Shown: in pieces, positions 8,656 to 17,395 of the stretch
Layout of the letters: the number at the start of each line of letters is the position of its first letter
Numbering within the stretch: position 1 is the first letter of the stretch
Source: Exiguobacterium chiriqhucha RW-2
GTDB taxonomy: Bacteria > Bacillota > Bacilli > Exiguobacteriales > Exiguobacteriaceae
Length of the DNA stretch: 64,000 nt
Direction of reading: 5' to 3'
Assembly (NCBI RefSeq): GCF_000416965.1
Contig: NZ_ATCL01000012.1
Coordinates: forward strand, 1 to 64,000
Notes under the pieces: model-generated
Databases searched by the model: none
Seen by the model: the letters and a program-made list of their open reading frames with translations, nothing else
Told to the model about the DNA's origin: nothing
Translations under genes and position numbers: made by a program

Positions 8656-9228
8656 CTAACTTAAATACCACTTCCAGCGAACCCAAACAATGTTAGATTC
8701 CTCTACACTCAAGAATTTTGAAAACTCTTCTTTGACCATAAACAAAAAATTACAATCATTTTCAAGGTTACCTATGATACAGCCTGCTACAAATTGATGA
8801 CAGTTATCATCAAGAAGATTGTATTTTCTTCTTTCTGCCAGATTTTTAAACGCTTCTTTTGCTATGTTTTCATCTCCTAATGGCCACATTGCATGCTTCA
8901 TTACCGGAATAAAAATGTCTTTATCTGTACTAAGGATGTTACCAGTGAATTCTTTCAGACTAACTTTTTTAATTTCTCCTTTTCGATTTAAGTCGATAAC
9001 ATTTTTATTTCCTATGTATACACCCGAATGTTCTGCTGTACCTAATTGGCAATAAATCAATGCACCAATAGCAGGCTCCTGCATAAAATCGTATGATTTA
9101 TTCAAAAGTGAGGAATGCCTATGAATTGAAGTTTTTTCTCGTGCCCATAACATGGGAGTAACGATATTTTTTAGTACTTTTTTGTTAGATTGCGTGACTT
9201 TAATTTTGTCTAATAATCTATTTTTCAA
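8656..9228 (-). CDS. LRAT-like (NlpC/P60 superfamily) cysteine enzyme
   Basis: A 190-residue protein with the permuted papain-like layout of the LRAT group: GALIYCQLGTAEHSGVYIG (catalytic His67), a following strand NVIDLNRKGEIKKVSL, and DDNCHQFVAGC (catalytic Cys143) near the C-terminus. LRAT-like enzymes are acyltransferases or thiol hydrolases; bacterial substrates are mostly unknown. The start is TTG, after GGAG at 8 bases. It is markedly AT-rich relative to the nuclease and radC regions, which suggests separate acquisition, and it has no operon partner. Confidence 0.65.
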   Translation of the reverse strand: MKNRLLDKIKVTQSNKKVLKNIVTPMLWAREKTSIHRHSSLLNKSYDFMQEPAIGALIYCQLGTAEHSGVYIGNKNVIDLNRKGEIKKVSLKEFTGNILSTDKDIFIPVMKHAMWPLGDENIAKEAFKNLAERRKYNLLDDNCHQFVAGCIIGNLENDCNFLFMVKEEFSKFLSVEESNIVWVRWKWYLS

Positions 9229-9694
9229 CTGTATATCTCCAATCTTTTTTTCTTTGTATCAAATATCATTCAAAAATTAAGATGTCGAATTCTTTACAAA
9301 ATAAAAGTATAAAGATAAAAAACTAAGATTCATTAACAGGAAAAATTATACTATATTTTTATCGTATTACCTATGAACAAAATTGTAAGGGGATTATTAT
9401 CATTTGTTAATTTGGTAGATGAATGACTTTATTCTTCGATACTTGTATAGCCAACAGATGATGCGCCACCATTTCCGTTTTGTGAAGTTGTTCGTAATAA
9501 ATATTCGTTTTGTCTCTTTCATGTCGAGAGACAGGAGTGTCCAGCTTAAACACCTTATTTTGCTCATCCTAATTCAATTGGCGCTCTAAATGGTTCGGCC
9601 CTAACCAAAAATTCTTGTGTCATCCTAGACAATTTTCAATAGGCAATGTGCGTGACGATTCTAGATTTCCGCATCAGTCAGTAGTTAATTGGTG
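9229..9694. other. Intergenic stretch without recognised genes
   Basis: AT-rich sequence in all six frames without a plausible gene. The first half resembles the base composition of the LRAT-like gene. Nothing recognisable is seen here apart from its position before a run of gene relics. Confidence 0.5.
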
Positions 9695-9849
9695 CCCCGA
9701 CGACGCTGGAGTTGACGCTCCTGATAGACGATGACCCGAGTTGTCGGGCACTGTTCGGCTAATAGATGTTGGTATGTTCAAGGGCGAGCATTTCCTCTCT
9801 TAACTTCTATTTGATACGGATAACCTCGATGATGGCGGATCGTTCCATG
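9695..9849 (-). pseudogene. Degenerate radC fragment
   Basis: The sequence resembles the 5' part of the intact radC at 18840-19295: shared tracts include GGAGTTGACGCTCC, TTTGATACGGATAACCTCGA and the start region GTTCCATGACG followed by CCCCTTTCGGATAAG. The reading frame is broken and the middle of the gene is missing. The upstream flank (to about 9960) also matches the intergenic region between radC and yolD at 19296-19663. It is a decayed copy of the radC-yolD pair. Confidence 0.65.
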
Positions 9850-9979
9850 ACGTTATCCCCTTTCGGATAAGTCGACCTAAGGACGCACTAATTATCAATC
9901 ACGAAAAAGGCTGTTCAAAAGAGATAAATTAGGTACTAAATAGGAGCAAACATGTGCTTAATTGAAAGAATAAATACTT

Positions 9980-10092
9980 ATGACGATGTATTGCGACCAA
10001 CTTCAAGGCGATCGACACATATCCGGGAACGGCGAAGAATATCCCTTCACACTATGAGTACACCTATACGATCAAATGGAATATCGTAATTT
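9980..10092 (+). pseudogene. Chimeric relic: yolD start joined to nuclease-gene fragment
   Basis: It opens with ATGACGATGTATTGCGACC, nearly the first codons of the yolD gene at 19667, and after about 20 bases switches to sequence matching the nuclease lipoprotein gene at 4980-5070 (shared tract CACACTATGAGTACAC). The frame is not maintained. This joint shows that homologous or illegitimate recombination between accessory copies has occurred. Confidence 0.65.
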
Positions 10093-10189
10093 ATCGAGAT
10101 GAATCTTTGACCATAATATTAAAATTCTTTCGGTGAATAAAGTACTGAAAAGTTAAAATTAAGTTATTATCTTCGGAAGGAAGCAAATA

Positions 10190-11350
10190 ATGGATAACTT
10201 AATTAAAAAGAAAAAACTTACTTCTTGGCAGATTGTCAAAAAGAAATATCCAACCTCTTATGTCGCGGGCGGGACAAAATATGATATGTCGGATTTTAAT
10301 CCGATTTTCCTTGTGGCTTCTGCACAAGAAGGACTAAGGTTTGTGAAAGAAAATCAAGGAAGAGTTATTGAAATCGAAAAAAATAAATGGGAAGAACTAC
10401 CTGATGAATTAGTAGTGAAACAGACGTTGAGTGAAAGAATATATTCCTATAAAGATAGATTTTATCTGTCAGTTCAAAATACCACTCAAGATGGTCAAGC
10501 CATCGTTGAACTAATTGAAAGAAAAAGACGAATTCTTTTGCCGGCTGCACCTTGGTATAGAAACATTGATAGTTACCGAAGCGGTTTACCGGTAATCATT
10601 TCTTCTGTCGTTTACATTTTTATAATGATGTCCGCCTTAGTAAGTTGTATCGGAGAGGACGATTTGGATTCAATAACACCTGATGATTCTTCAGAAGTTC
10701 TTCAAGCACTAGACCCTATCGAAAAACCAATCATCAAGGAAATTGTTGAAAAACCAAAATTACAATCTACAAGGTTAGGCGACATTGAAGTAAAATCCCT
10801 CAAGAACGAGTCTGAAACAGAAAATTTAGGAGATTATGCGTTTATTTCTACAACAAAGAATAAAATTACGTCATACAACTTAATCAAGTTTTTCGTAAAA
10901 GACATATCAAAATTGGCCGGTACGGATTACCTTTTAATTGATTTACAAGATGGAACAGCACTTTATAAAGTTGCTGGTGCATCGATGCTAACATATGGAC
11001 CTTACGAATCGGGTAATGACAGACTTTCTTCAAAATGGGAAGATATCATTGTTGATCCTACAGGTGAAACAGTAATAGGTGAACTTTATGACGGTATAGA
11101 TTTAAGTCGCGCACTATTCCCTAACATTCAAGAACCCGAAGTGAGTGAACCTGTTGAGGCAGAACCCGAAGTAGTAGTTGAAACACCAGAAGTGGTTGAA
11201 GAACCTGAAGTAAGTATAGATACTCCTCAGTTCGAGTTTTTTGCTAACTGTACGGAGTTAAAAGCAGTCCATCCTAATGGCGTAGACTCTTCGCACCCTG
11301 CATACCAATCAAAAATGGATCGCGATAAAGATGGATTCGCTTGCGACTAA
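10190..11350 (+). CDS. Membrane-anchored protein with C-terminal excalibur domain
   Basis: A 386-residue protein. Residues 1-125 form a cytoplasmic domain of unknown type. Residues about 130-155 (LPVIISSVVYIFIMMSALV) are a membrane segment. A central outside domain follows (about 160-320), then a Pro/Glu/Val repeat linker (PEVSEPVEAEPEVV and similar). The chain ends in an excalibur calcium-binding motif, FANCTELKAVHPNGVDSSHP to DRDKDGFACD, with its two Cys. Excalibur domains are typical of surface proteins and of nuclease-associated proteins. The start ATG follows GGAAGG. A terminator lies just downstream, so it is a single-gene unit. Confidence 0.7.
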   Translation: MDNLIKKKKLTSWQIVKKKYPTSYVAGGTKYDMSDFNPIFLVASAQEGLRFVKENQGRVIEIEKNKWEELPDELVVKQTLSERIYSYKDRFYLSVQNTTQDGQAIVELIERKRRILLPAAPWYRNIDSYRSGLPVIISSVVYIFIMMSALVSCIGEDDLDSITPDDSSEVLQALDPIEKPIIKEIVEKPKLQSTRLGDIEVKSLKNESETENLGDYAFISTTKNKITSYNLIKFFVKDISKLAGTDYLLIDLQDGTALYKVAGASMLTYGPYESGNDRLSSKWEDIIVDPTGETVIGELYDGIDLSRALFPNIQEPEVSEPVEAEPEVVVETPEVVEEPEVSIDTPQFEFFANCTELKAVHPNGVDSSHPAYQSKMDRDKDGFACD

Positions 11351-11381
11351 TAAATCTAGTAAATTTCAAGTTGATTTGAAG

Positions 11382-11418
11382 ACAAGCACCCTTCCATTAA
11401 TGGGAGGATGCTTGTTTG
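11382..11418. terminator. Rho-independent terminator
   Basis: Arms ACAAGCACCCTTCCATTA and TGGGAGGATGCTTGT pair with wobble positions and are followed by a T-rich tract, between convergent genes. Confidence 0.6.
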
Positions 11419-11449
11419 TATATTATGTATTGCCTGACTGCTTGATGAT

Positions 11450-12478
11450 TTACGAGTGAGTAGGTAAGGTTACGATTTCAAAAAAGCCGTTACGTACTTG
11501 AGTTAATCTGTTCAATACTCCACCCACATCTCCAATCTCCACATACTTTCTTAAATTTCCCTCGTTCCTTTCAAAAGTTTTAGTCAATTCTATCAATGTT
11601 TCCTTGAGTATTTCTGGGGTGAGATGCTTCTGCACATCATAATATTCAATCTCCCCGTATCTGGCCTTATAGAATGCAACACGGTCTATAGAATGATAGT
11701 CGCCAAATTCAAACTCCTCGGAACCAGCATAATATGAGAGTTCATCTAATAAGTAGTAGGCAATCATTTGAAGGTTGTCTTTTCTCTTGAGTGAATGGTC
11801 TTTGGTAGTTTTAAAGTCATACAAGGTCCCATTAATATATACGTCGGCATCTGCACCTTCAACCAATAGCGACGAAACACCGAAATGTGGATTGAATGAC
11901 ACACTACTATGCTTTTTTATGACTTCCGGAATCATAAAGTTCTCTTCAAATAGATGTATCATCATTTCCAATTCACGTATCACTTCAGTAGGTACTGGAT
12001 CATTAAACAAGTAATCCAAATCTACAGCATTCGGGTTGATTCTTGCTCTTACGATTTGTTCCAACATTGCTAAACGCACAGCAACTTCGTATAGTTCGGC
12101 TAACTGTGCCCTTCCCATTACTACTTTTTCGATTTTCTCCACCCACGGTAGATACTTATTAAAGTAATATTCGTTGATATTCGGTACGTTTTTTAGCATA
12201 TACATTCCTTCATATGACATTAAACCAGAGGTGACGTACTGAGATTTGATAAATTTCGCAATCCTAAATCGCGCCAGATAATCAAAAGCTGTTCCTAACA
12301 ACGTTGAATCCCGAGTTACACTTAAATTGTTCGGAACTTTGAGTATGTATTCATTTGAAAAAGCTTTTTTACCACTTTGAGTGTAGTACTCACTTTTATT
12401 AGGTGCAACAGAGAGAAGTACGTTTATAAACTCTTTGTCTTGTTGCGTTTTTCCAAGTAATTTGCTGTTTAGAGACAT
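11450..12478 (-). CDS. PD-(D/E)XK-like nuclease family protein
   Basis: A 342-residue protein. The region near residues 205-250 reads SLLVEGADADVYINGTLYDF, then KTTKDHSLKRKDNLQMIAYY: an Asp, then a D-F-K strand and a downstream Gln-x-x-x-Y, which is the RecB/Cas4-type PD-(D/E)XK nuclease pattern. The remainder is mostly helical. A DNA-cutting role is inferred from the pattern only; no helicase or Cys cluster is present. The ATG at 12478 follows GAGGGG; an in-frame ATG three codons earlier is also possible. No operon partner is seen. Confidence 0.6.
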   Translation of the reverse strand: MSLNSKLLGKTQQDKEFINVLLSVAPNKSEYYTQSGKKAFSNEYILKVPNNLSVTRDSTLLGTAFDYLARFRIAKFIKSQYVTSGLMSYEGMYMLKNVPNINEYYFNKYLPWVEKIEKVVMGRAQLAELYEVAVRLAMLEQIVRARINPNAVDLDYLFNDPVPTEVIRELEMMIHLFEENFMIPEVIKKHSSVSFNPHFGVSSLLVEGADADVYINGTLYDFKTTKDHSLKRKDNLQMIAYYLLDELSYYAGSEEFEFGDYHSIDRVAFYKARYGEIEYYDVQKHLTPEILKETLIELTKTFERNEGNLRKYVEIGDVGGVLNRLTQVRNGFFEIVTLPTHS

Positions 12479-12861
12479 TATCTTCATTCCCCTCATTAAA
12501 TTTAAAATTGACCCTCTCACATTAAATTTCGAGCATTATAATCCAGGTGGGCGCGATTCTTCCTGATTTCCTTTTGACTTTTCAACCAATTGAAAGCTTT
12601 GTAACCTTGGATACATTCTTATTGCACGCCTTTCCGTATTAGGAGCCTCTGTCTGTGGTGTGACTGTTCCATGTTCGATCTATCTTCGATGCATCATGAA
12701 TGTATACAAAAGCGTCATATTGCTTCTGGTTCAATGACTCTATTAAGTAAGGCTGATAGATACAGATTGAATGAGTTGTGGCCAATGGTTGATTTATAAA
12801 GCAGTGTAAACCATCAAAATATCACTTTTCTGAGGTCTTCATATGGAATAGTAGATAAAAA
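12479..12861. other. Intergenic stretch without recognised genes
   Basis: No convincing gene in any frame and no similarity to other parts of the window that I can see. It separates the nuclease-like gene from the terminator of the caspase operon. Confidence 0.4.
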
Positions 12862-12901
12862 GAGCATGTATACGTTTCGACATCGAAATATATACATGCT
12901 C
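12862..12901 (-). terminator. Long palindrome/terminator, copy 1 of the TTTCGACATCGAAA family
   Basis: Arms GAGCATGTATACGTTTCGA and TCGAAATATATACATGCTC pair around a CA centre with two wobble-type changes. On the minus strand the hairpin is followed by TTTTT, so it works as the terminator of the caspase operon, whose last stop codon is about 130 bases upstream. Its inner part is shared with four other copies in the window. Confidence 0.75.
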
Positions 12902-13031
12902 GTTTAAGATGGTCTGATTCATACTTTCATGGCCTGTTCGATTAAAAGGATTGATATCTTCTACGGTTAAAAATCTAGACATCTTGACCATTGATATAGA
13001 GGTGTCAGGACATCAGTTGTTTTATGACTGC

Positions 13032-13640
13032 TTATGATGGAATCAAACCGATCTCGGTCAACAACCGGAAGCCTAGGATACGAGCAGACAGATAAGCAAT
13101 CAGTGCGTCCTCCGCACTGAATAGACGGTTTCTCGATTCGTCTTGGTTCACCTCATGTTTCGACATGTTGTACAAACGTACGAATACAAGTAGGCTCTGA
13201 ATCGTCTTTTCATCTATCGTTCGTAGCTTGGCGATTTGATGGACCGCTTTTCCTAAGGTGGACTGGGAGTGTCGAAGCGACCCGAGCGTTTGCGATCGCA
13301 TCAAATATTGACGTGTCACGGCCTCCAGGTGCATGCCTGCATATTGAACGATGTATCGCGCCCCATGCGCTACGTCCCGCTCTAGTTCGCTCGCCGCATA
13401 CTGCAACGGCCTATACAAAGTTCGTTCCATTCCGCCGGGAAACGGATTCTGTATCGGGTTTTTAGGAAGCAGGTATCCGCCGATCCCTCCGATTTCCGCG
13501 TCCGTCTCCCATAACTGTGCTACGAATTCCGCTTGCCCGTGCATAGGGCATTTAGCCGCAAAGTCATCGACAGCGGTCTGTTGCCCATGGTTCAAAAGTT
13601 GTTCATATAGCCAACGTGTGTCAGGTAAGGCATGTTTCAT
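13032..13640 (-). CDS. Hypothetical protein, probable partner of the caspase-like protease
   Basis: A 202-residue, largely helical protein without signal peptide or membrane segment. No known domain is recognised. It starts with ATG after GAGAGGCCAG and follows the caspase-like gene by 60 bases on the same strand with a single shared terminator, so the two are probably co-transcribed. It contains His/Cys residues early (CPMHGQAEF) and a helical C-terminal half with a possible hydrophobic end. A substrate, adaptor or immunity role for the protease is possible but not shown. Confidence 0.6.
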   Translation of the reverse strand: MKHALPDTRWLYEQLLNHGQQTAVDDFAAKCPMHGQAEFVAQLWETDAEIGGIGGYLLPKNPIQNPFPGGMERTLYRPLQYAASELERDVAHGARYIVQYAGMHLEAVTRQYLMRSQTLGSLRHSQSTLGKAVHQIAKLRTIDEKTIQSLLVFVRLYNMSKHEVNQDESRNRLFSAEDALIAYLSARILGFRLLTEIGLIPS

Positions 13641-13700
13641 CTGGCCTCTCCGCCTTCTCTGATTTGATGGTCTTTCGCTTACTCATGTACGCGGATCGTA

Positions 13701-15146
13701 TCAATAGTCCAATGAAAAATGTACCGGTTCGTCCACTGACACTATTGACGGATTGACGTTCGAGTAGACGCGGGGCCGCCTACCTTCGATGGTAATCCTC
13801 GTGATGGCACCGCGTTCGACAAATAAATGCAATGAGCTCACTTCAGACACAATTGATTTGAATACAAGGACCGCTATGAGGTGTAGTCTGATACATTCCA
13901 GGGTGACATGCTGATCAAGCAAATCCGGGATTAACCGATCGGACACCTCATAGCCGGATGGATTCCCGTAAATGAGTGTTTCCGAATGATCCATTCTGAC
14001 ATGTCTTGGAACTTCTTTGTTGAATAGATAGTGATCGATTCTCAGCTTAGCGATTTCATCGGGTTTAATACCATTGACCGTCATTTCACTAAACATATGA
14101 CTGCCATGTCTGTCTTCACTCGAGACCAGCTTGAGGTTGATTGTTTTTTCGCCCCCAACCACTTCCACATTCACCTCGGCCACGCGGACATATTCAGCCG
14201 TATCTTCAATCGCGAAAGGTTGCTCAGTTCTCCACATCTGCTTGAGCACTTCCTCGACCCCTCTCGAGTTGTCTTCGGCCTTCAAGATCAAGCTGTATGC
14301 CTTGTCAGAACGGTTGTAGCGATATGAGAAGTAGCGTGCGTGTACACGTCCTAGTAGAAACCAATCTCCAGAGTTGTCGACCACTCGCTGCCCACCATCG
14401 AAGAGTGGTGCCGGTGACAGATTCGATCCGGCCTCTCTCGTCTTTACATTCTTGATGACGACAGGTGGACCGGAGAGCGTGCTGTTTAAGACAGGATGTT
14501 GATTCTCGAATTCTTTCGAGAGAGCCCGGCTGACGTAAGCATAAAGCGTGTAGATATCAATCTCCCCGCTCGGGTTCGTCGCCCCACCTTCTAGGCCACG
14601 GATCAAATGATCTGTGAAGGCTCCATGCCCGTTTCGATCCCAAGCCAACTGATTTTCCGTGCACGCTGCGATGACGAACTTACCGGACCCTTTAATTTCA
14701 AGCCCTCTCTCCATCAGATTGTCGATTGATCGCATGAGCGCACCGCTATGACACGTATCAAAAAAGCTCAAGACTGTGCGGGCCTTTGTTTGATCGATAT
14801 GGTCTCTGACATCGGACATGTTGATGCTGGTGTCACCTATGGCATGAATACCTGCATCATATGGAATGAAATACGCATTGGTTTGACTGAACCCCCCGTG
14901 GCCTGCCCAGTAGAGAAATAAGACATCATTTGGAGACGCATCTCTAAAAAAACTATGTAATGCATGATCTAACATTGACTTGGTGGTCAAATTCCCATAT
15001 AAAATCTGGACGTCAGATTTATCGAATACGGCGGGCTCTTCTGTCAATAATCGATTGATTTCTCTTACGTCGTTTAACGTATTCGGAAGAGCGGATATCT
15101 CATGGTCACGTTGCTCATTGACTGCAATTAATAGAGCTTTATACAA
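13701..15146 (-). CDS. Caspase-like (peptidase C14) protein with unknown C-terminal domain
   Basis: A 481-residue protein. Residues 1-230 form a caspase fold: MYKALLIAVN at the start, NDVLFLYWAGHGG with catalytic His83, and LSFFDTCHSG with catalytic Cys132; EIDIYTLYAYVSRAL closes the domain. Residues about 240-481 are a beta-rich domain with no match I recognise, possibly a sensing or effector part. Bacterial caspase-like proteases often act as suicide effectors in anti-phage systems, which fits the surrounding restriction genes, but this is inference. The start is TTG after AGGGATTTATA. It is followed by a 202-residue partner gene. Confidence 0.8.
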   Translation of the reverse strand: MYKALLIAVNEQRDHEISALPNTLNDVREINRLLTEEPAVFDKSDVQILYGNLTTKSMLDHALHSFFRDASPNDVLFLYWAGHGGFSQTNAYFIPYDAGIHAIGDTSINMSDVRDHIDQTKARTVLSFFDTCHSGALMRSIDNLMERGLEIKGSGKFVIAACTENQLAWDRNGHGAFTDHLIRGLEGGATNPSGEIDIYTLYAYVSRALSKEFENQHPVLNSTLSGPPVVIKNVKTREAGSNLSPAPLFDGGQRVVDNSGDWFLLGRVHARYFSYRYNRSDKAYSLILKAEDNSRGVEEVLKQMWRTEQPFAIEDTAEYVRVAEVNVEVVGGEKTINLKLVSSEDRHGSHMFSEMTVNGIKPDEIAKLRIDHYLFNKEVPRHVRMDHSETLIYGNPSGYEVSDRLIPDLLDQHVTLECIRLHLIAVLVFKSIVSEVSSLHLFVERGAITRITIEGRRPRVYSNVNPSIVSVDEPVHFSLDY

Positions 15147-15410
15147 TATAAATCCCTACCTTCTCATCATTTACATATATTGTATTATACAATGTACACA
15201 TGCTCCAAACTTGAATAGAAAAATCAATCACTCGATTCAGAAGACATGTCAACGCAGACTCTTTCATTCTCAATCCTTATTCTAAGAACCATTGATAAAC
15301 AGCTGATTTGAAAAGTAAAGTGCCTCTAGGTAAAAACAAAAAACCATTCGACTGAATGGTTTCCCTCGCTTGTCGATCGACAAGCCCACGTTCTTGCTTT
15401 TAGTGTTGTT

Positions 15411-15554
15411 CTTACGCTCCGTGCCTCCCGTCAGAAAGGGCCAGGAACATAGAGATGCGGCAGTGAGCCAGCAGCTCTTGTTATCGGGCCGTCAGGGGGG
15501 CAGCGGTGCGATGAGCGACTTCGCCATCAGGCGTTAGACGCTCACGCATGAGCC
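15411..15554. repeat. GC-rich 144-bp dispersed repeat, copy A
   Basis: Shares about 144 bases with copy B at 17630-17773, with only a handful of differences by eye. It runs from CTTACGCTCCGTGCC to CACGCATGAGCCC. A one-base length difference near the end shifts any reading frame, so it is unlikely to be protein-coding. It is more GC-rich than the surrounding sequence. Confidence 0.8.
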
Positions 15555-15558
15555 CAAA

Positions 15559-15942
15559 TCACCATTCCTTCTCCCATGCCCCGTCCTCGGACACGCCCCA
15601 ATCCTCGAAGCGATACTTGATGAGCCAATGGACATGCATCACTTCATATTCGAATACACCTTTGGATAGCTCTGAGACGACGAAGCTGACGTCTCCATCC
15701 GCCACCACCCATGTCCCATATAGATACACAATCTTGGTCGGACGCTCCTCTGCATCCAGATAGATCACTACGCGGAAGTAAGGCGAGTTCCGTCCTTCAT
15801 CGAACCGGACGACCTTCTCGACGCAATGTTGCCTGTCGACGACACGCATCCACGCGGGATGTTCCATCAATTCTGAGAACACCGTCCGAACGAACGGATC
15901 CAATTCTTCGAACGCATAGTCATCAAGCAGCCCCTCATCCAT
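15559..15942 (-). CDS. Hypothetical protein
   Basis: A 127-residue acidic soluble protein, rich in Asp, Glu and Trp. The middle (FRVVIYLDAEERPTKIVYLY) suggests a beta-sheet domain; no known family is recognised. The ATG at 15942 is preceded by GGGGGAG at a good distance; a GTG one codon earlier is too close to that site. It stops within 5 bases of repeat copy A and shares its higher GC content. Confidence 0.5.
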   Translation of the reverse strand: MDEGLLDDYAFEELDPFVRTVFSELMEHPAWMRVVDRQHCVEKVVRFDEGRNSPYFRVVIYLDAEERPTKIVYLYGTWVVADGDVSFVVSELSKGVFEYEVMHVHWLIKYRFEDWGVSEDGAWEKEW

Positions 15943-16078
15943 CACGTCTCCCCCTTTCCGGTTGTCTATAGAACGATTCCCCGTCCAGAGCCAGTTCAGT
16001 CCTTGTTCATGAACCTACAGAAATGAAGACTTTTAAAAATTGTATACACATATACATGTATACCATGATTCCTTTTTC

Positions 16079-16285
16079 TTATGTACGACGATTCCGTCGA
16101 ATCATATTGGTATTGAAAAAGACGGTGAGGTGGGTCAAGCGTTCTCCTTCCTTCACATCACAAAGAAGATCCATGCTCACGAGTTTCAAATCGTCAACTT
16201 CTTCTTGAAGCCGGTCTGGAAGGCGTCGAAGCAATACCTCCGTCATTTCGTCCATCGTCTGTTGGTCTAGTTGGAATTTATCCAT
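16079..16285 (-). CDS. Small hypothetical protein
   Basis: A 68-residue protein starting MDKFQLDQQTMDEMTEVLLR. I choose the ATG at 16285 because GGAGAGG lies 9 bases before it. Mainly helical and acidic with a basic C-terminus (MIRRNRRT). No domain recognised. The gene-like codon use and ribosome site support it, but nothing indicates a function. Confidence 0.4.
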   Translation of the reverse strand: MDKFQLDQQTMDEMTEVLLRRLPDRLQEEVDDLKLVSMDLLCDVKEGERLTHLTVFFNTNMIRRNRRT

Positions 16286-16514
16286 CTGAATCATCCTCTC
16301 CATTTGATAGCCTAACAATACCTCGCATCCACGTAAGAAACATCTCGCCTAATTTCACGTAAGCCCAGGTGTTGTTTCAAACAAGCCCTAGGGCTTGTTT
16401 CGAAAACATGGTCATTTTTAATAAACAAACCGCGTTTTTACTTCTATCGTTTCATCAAAAGAACTCTTTACGAGACACGTCAAAATACTATCTTATATCT
16501 ACGCACGAACCACT

Positions 16515-16682
16515 CCGTTTTCGTCATACGAAAACGACCCTTTTCCCGGATCCGTCTTATGGATCCAGGCTAGAGCAACGCGAGTCGCCCGTCTTGTCAC
16601 AAAAAAACGTACGTTTTTCGTCCTTGCCCTTACCGGATGGAGTGGGACCGATCCCCCCCGGCCCCACTCCATTCCATTAAAC
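16515..16682. repeat. Hairpin-rich repeat downstream of truncated radC (copy A)
   Basis: Matches 18684-18842 closely. It contains several consecutive inverted repeats: CGTTTTCGTCATACGAAAACG, GGATCC...GGATCC, AAAAAACGTACGTTTTT and GAGTGGG...CCCACTC. Read on the minus strand it follows the 3' end of radC in both copies, so it is the conserved structured 3' region of the radC transcript, including a T-tailed terminator hairpin. Confidence 0.7.
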
Positions 16683-16868
16683 CCATGTAACCTCGCTGTT
16701 TCATACTGACGTATGACTCGTCCGCACCGAGGATGAGATGGTCGAGCACCGGTATGCCGATGAGGCCCCCCGCTTCATGTAACCGTTTGGAGACGAGGAT
16801 GTCCTCCTTGCTCGGGGTCGGGTCCCCGCTCGGGTGCTGAGGACAGACGATAAGGCACGAGGCGTTGC
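16683..16868 (-). pseudogene. radC: Truncated radC (C-terminal part only)
   Basis: Closely matches the 3' part of the intact radC (18840-19028), including the region encoding HPSGDPTPS and LVGIPVLDHLI. Similarity stops at about 16868 (GAGGCGTTG), after which unrelated sequence follows, so the N-terminal half is gone. The stop codon of the intact gene is also altered. It is a remnant of a duplication of the radC region. Confidence 0.75.
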
Positions 16869-16903
16869 TGGCGAAGTATTAGAAAGAGAATTAAAAATTT
16901 GAG

Positions 16904-17017
16904 ATGCCGACTGTCGATGAACTGTCCCTATTGGTCTATGAGAAGGTCTTGAATAATATTACAACTTTCAGCGACGGCGACGGCTATAAAAGTCGACTTA
17001 TTGATTTGATGACTTAA
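16904..17017 (+). pseudogene. YolD-like gene fragment
   Basis: A short open frame, MPTVDELSLLVYEKVLNN and onwards (37 codons), resembles the central part of the YolD-like proteins at 19667 and 22737 ([18 protein letters not shown]). The N-terminal and C-terminal parts are missing. It lies directly beside the truncated radC, which shows that the radC-yolD pair was duplicated and then decayed here. Confidence 0.55.
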
Positions 17018-17149
17018 TAAAAAGGCGAGATTATGTACATGAAGAAACCAATCTCGTCGAATGAAATTTGGATTTTGAAGTATGAGAACTCTAAATAATT
17101 GTCTTTATTCAATTCAAGTGACATAATAGGTATATAAATACAAAATGTA

Positions 17150-17395
17150 ATGAGGCATTATCCAAAGTTTCGATACTTTGCCATCTTTTTACCTGCATTT
17201 ATTCTAATTGTTAGTTTGCGTTATTTTAGTATCACGCTATCAAACATGACAATTATGGAGGCGATGCATATGCAAATACTATTAAAACATCTGAATTCAA
17301 TCCTCATGGAAACTTTCTGGACTTTTGGAGTTAGCTTATTTGCAGGTATATTAATTGGTGGGTCCAATGGCGGGCGACTTGGGTGTAATGCCTGA
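17150..17395 (+). CDS. Small membrane protein
   Basis: An 81-residue open frame with two likely membrane helices (FAIFLPAFILIVSLRYF and ETFWTFGVSLFAGILIGG). No ribosome site precedes the first ATG. A good site (GGAGG) precedes an internal ATG at 17270, which would give a 41-residue single-span protein, and that shorter form may be the real one. No family recognised. It lies between gene remnants, so it could itself be a fragment. Confidence 0.35.
   Translation: MRHYPKFRYFAIFLPAFILIVSLRYFSITLSNMTIMEAMHMQILLKHLNSILMETFWTFGVSLFAGILIGGSNGGRLGCNA

Noticed and set aside
15411-15554. Repeat copy A as a small coding gene on the minus strand (start near ATGCGTGAGCG)
   Set aside because: In copy B a one-base difference shifts the frame and gives a different short peptide, so coding is not conserved.
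16369-16680. A 103-codon plus-strand frame over the hairpin repeat
   Set aside because: Runs through inverted repeats and antisense of the radC 3' region; not kept at 18684-18842.
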